Shown in pieces: positions 61,574-64,000 of a DNA stretch of 64,000 nt. Both the position numbers and the translations under genes were made by a program. This stretch comes from Gemmatimonadota bacterium (GTDB taxonomy: Bacteria; Gemmatimonadota; Gemmatimonadetes; Gemmatimonadales; Gemmatimonadaceae). Each line of letters begins with the position of its first letter. Positions within the stretch are counted from its first letter, which is position 1. Below the pieces are notes generated by a model, which was not told the origin of the DNA, did not search any database, and worked only from the letters and a program-made list of their open reading frames with translations. The DNA lies in the NCBI GenBank assembly GCA_016714015.1, contig JADJNZ010000006.1:124001-188000 (forward strand). Direction: 5' to 3'.

Positions 61574-64000
61574 TCAGCCCTTGGCGCGACCGCGGATGAT
61601 CCCTTCGACGAGGCGTGCGGGATCGAACCATCGCTGCGCCGCCGCGCGCATCCGCGCGGGCGTCACCGCCGCGAGATCGGCAGGATAGCGCGCGATGCCG
61701 CCGAGGTCGCCGGTGAGCCACGCATCCGCGATGTCGCCGAGGACCGCCCCCCCTGACGCCCGCCGGATCTGCCACGCGCCGATGGCGTAGCGTCGCGCGC
61801 GATCGAGCTCCTCCGGGGTGACCTCGTCGTCGACGAGCCGCTGGAACTCGCGGAGCAGGCCGGAGACCGCCTGTTCCTCCTTCTCGGGCGACGTGCCGAT
61901 GTACGCACCGAAGGTCCCGCTCGCACGCCGCACGTAGGGACGGGCGAGCACGGCGTAGCAGAGCGACTGCCGATCGCGGAGCTCCTCGAAGAAGCGCCCG
62001 CCGAGTCCGCTCGCGACCGCACCGAGCATCTCGGCGTCGAAGCGCGCCTCGTCCGTCGCGCCGGGCCCGTCGAAGAGGAAGGCGATGGCCGTCTGCGCCT
62101 TGTCGCGCGCCTCGACCACGCGCTGCGCGCGCTCCGGCCATGGCGGCGCGACGATCGTGCGCGGTGCACGGGCGCGCAATCCGGCGAAGCGCTTGGCGAG
62201 GATGTCCGCAGCGTCCTGCGGATCGAAGTCCCCGACGGCCGCGAGCAGGGCCGCCGAGGTCGGCACCTGGTCGGCGTGCCATCGCGCGACCGCATCGCGC
62301 GTGAGTGCGGCGATCGATTCCTCCGAGCCGAGGGTCGAGCGGCCGTAGGGATGCCCGGGCCAGGCCGCGGACGCTGCGAGGCGCATGGGCTGGCGATACA
62401 TGTCGTCCCGGAGCTGCGCGAGCGCGGCCTTGGCCACGGCGCGCTCGGCCTCGATGCCCTCCTCGGGGAAGACCGGTGCGAGCACGAGATCCGCGAGGAG
62501 CTCGGCGGCGGCGGCGAACTGTCGTCCAGGGACGCCGATCGACCACTGCATCGATTCGGCACCCGCGCTCGCGCTCGGCGTGCCCCCCAGGAGCTCCGCG
62601 TCCTCGGCGAGCCGTGATGCACTTCGACGGGCGGTGCCACGAAGGGCCGCGCGCGCCATGATCGTGGTGATGCCGCCATTGGCCTCGGACTCGTCGATCG
62701 CCCCCCCGTCAACGAAGCAGCCGAAATGCGCGAGCGCAGCGCCGGGGCGGCGGCGGACGAGCACGGGCACGTCAGTCGCGGTGCGGAAGACGTGCACTCC
62801 GTCGACGACGCGCTCGAGCCGCGCACCCGGTCCGCGCAGGGCCGGCGCGGCGACCGGTGCCGCGCTCGGCTCGATGGGCGCGGGTCGCTCCGTCTCCAGC
62901 AAGGTGCGGAGCGCGTTGACGTCGGTGGCGAGGGGGGGCGTCCCTCGCGGGCGATAGCAGACGACCGAGGCCTCGCGCGGGTCGAGCCACCGATTCGCGA
63001 CCTCGGTGATGCGCGCGGCATCGACGGCGAGAAGAGCATCATGGTAGGCGATGCCGGACTCCCAGTCGCCGAGCAACTGCCAGGCGCCGAGGAAGTTCGC
63101 CTGGCCATCCGCCGATTCGAGTCGACGGAGCCACGAGGCCTCGAGCAGGCATCGTGCCCGCTCGATCTCGGCCGCGCTGACCTCGCCGTCGCGAACGCGG
63201 CGTAGCTGATCCCAGAGCGCGCGTGCCGCCGCCGGGAGGTCGGTCGCGCGGGCGCCGGCATGCACGACGAACACGCCGAGCTCGGTCGGCGTGTAGTCGT
63301 ACGCGCTCACGCTCGAGACCAGGCGACGGTCGCGCGCGGCGCGCACGAGGCGCGAGGCGCGACCGCCGGAGAGCACGGTGGAAAGCACGTCGAGCGCCGG
63401 CGTGTCGGCGTGGAGCATCGCGGGCGTGCGCCAGCCGAACACGAGCTCCGCCTGCGCGATGTCGCCTTCCCACTCGTGCGCGCGGAACCCCGGTGCGACG
63501 GTCTCCACCGGCCCCGAGGAGCGCACGACGGGCGCGTCGGCGAGCCCGCCGTAGAGGCGCGTGGCCTCGCGCACCATGAGATCGGGGTCGACGTCACCGA
63601 CGATCGCCACGACCGTGTTGCCCGGTCGATAGTGGTTGCGATAGAACGCAACGAGCTGGTCGCGGGACAGCGCGCGCAACCCCGCTTCGCGTCCCATGCG
63701 CCACCGGCGGATGCGATGCCGGTCGTGCAGCAGCGCGAAGAGCGTCTCGACGGCGAGCGCGGACGCGGTGTCCTCCTTGCGCTTGGTCTCCTCGATGATG
63801 ACCTCGAGCTCGCGCGCGAGCTCCTCGGCGTCGATGATCGAGTTGGCGTAGGCGTCGGCCTGCACCTCGAGGCCCTGCAGGAAGCCGGACGCCGGGAGGA
63901 CCGTGTAATAGTGCGTATGGTCGTAGATCGTGCCGGCATTGAGATATCCGCCGGCGGCCTTGGTGGCCTTCGCGATCTCGCCCACGCCACGCGTCGGCGT
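61574..64000 (-). CDS. M16-family zinc peptidase, N-terminus beyond the window
   Basis: At least 808 residues are visible of a protein with two tandem M16 (pitrilysin-like) units (about residues 1-400 and 400-805). The visible part begins TPTRGVGEIAKATKAAGGYLNAGT, which in this family follows the zinc motif HxxEH by a few residues, so that motif lies just outside the right edge. Family members are peptidases or processing proteases of the periplasm. It is convergent with the asnB-like gene. Confidence 0.88.
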   Translation of the reverse strand, partial: TPTRGVGEIAKATKAAGGYLNAGTIYDHTHYYTVLPASGFLQGLEVQADAYANSIIDAEELARELEVIIEETKRKEDTASALAVETLFALLHDRHRIRRWRMGREAGLRALSRDQLVAFYRNHYRPGNTVVAIVGDVDPDLMVREATRLYGGLADAPVVRSSGPVETVAPGFRAHEWEGDIAQAELVFGWRTPAMLHADTPALDVLSTVLSGGRASRLVRAARDRRLVSSVSAYDYTPTELGVFVVHAGARATDLPAAARALWDQLRRVRDGEVSAAEIERARCLLEASWLRRLESADGQANFLGAWQLLGDWESGIAYHDALLAVDAARITEVANRWLDPREASVVCYRPRGTPPLATDVNALRTLLETERPAPIEPSAAPVAAPALRGPGARLERVVDGVHVFRTATDVPVLVRRRPGAALAHFGCFVDGGAIDESEANGGITTIMARAALRGTARRSASRLAEDAELLGGTPSASAGAESMQWSIGVPGRQFAAAAELLADLVLAPVFPEEGIEAERAVAKAALAQLRDDMYRQPMRLAASAAWPGHPYGRSTLGSEESIAALTRDAVARWHADQVPTSAALLAAVGDFDPQDAADILAKRFAGLRARAPRTIVAPPWPERAQRVVEARDKAQTAIAFLFDGPGATDEARFDAEMLGAVASGLGGRFFEELRDRQSLCYAVLARPYVRRASGTFGAYIGTSPEKEEQAVSGLLREFQRLVDDEVTPEELDRARRYAIGAWQIRRASGGAVLGDIADAWLTGDLGGIARYPADLAAVTPARMRAAAQRWFDPARLVEGIIRGRAKG

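Overview
The window looks like one contiguous stretch of chromosome from a GC-rich Gram-negative bacterium. My best guess at the phylum is Gemmatimonadota. This is an inference from the mix of an Oar-like TonB-family receptor, three M28 peptidases, several short outer-membrane barrels, LptFG, MlaDE and a Myxococcus-like type IV pilus locus. I saw no rRNA or tRNA genes, CRISPR array, prophage, IS element or integrase. The genes are mostly head-to-tail in small operons with 1-4 base overlaps, and strong GC-rich hairpins separate several operons.

Region 1 (1-11.5 kb, minus strand) is the type IV pilus locus. Reading from high to low coordinates it has a PilS/PilR two-component pair, two GT-C membrane glycosyltransferase-like proteins flanking a DPM-type GT2, the major pilin, three minor pilins, and pilM, pilN and pilO. 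Every junction from pilS through the three glycosyltransferase genes overlaps by exactly 4 bases. The pilin gene has a near-perfect sigma-54 (-24/-12) promoter and an upstream dyad, which fits direct PilR control. The glycosyltransferases next to a Ser/Thr-rich pilin suggest a lipid-linked-sugar pilin O-glycosylation module under the pilin regulators. This is the most interesting hypothesis in the window.

Region 2 (11.6-28 kb) holds ArfB, small envelope proteins, a TolC/HlyD/ABC export operon whose ATPase has degenerate Walker A and signature motifs, a Spy-like protein, an Hsp15-like S4 protein, an esterase, infA, a PnuC/NadR NAD-salvage pair, an M28 peptidase, a porin-like barrel, a YceI protein and a DUF3108 protein.

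Region 3 (28-33 kb, minus) has the pilus motor: comEA-like, pilB, pilT and pilC. pilC appears to carry a one-base frameshift near its start.

Region 4 (33-39 kb) has an M28/glutaminyl-cyclase-like enzyme divergent from lptF-lptG-mlaE-mlaD, an LPS-export and phospholipid-transport operon with no mlaF ATPase.

Region 5 (39-52 kb) has an Oar-like receptor, an APC permease, a COX2-hairpin-like mini-protein with ctaB, an M24 peptidase, a V4R-like protein, an anti-sigma-like protein with DUF92, a flavin reductase and a DUF1707 protein, then ppa and ccmABCD.

Region 6 (52-64 kb) has a STAS protein divergent from acs around a co-centred dyad, a DsbA-like thioredoxin, small hypotheticals, a cNMP-binding protein, an M28 peptidase, a DUF2461 protein, asparagine synthase and a truncated M16 peptidase at the window edge.
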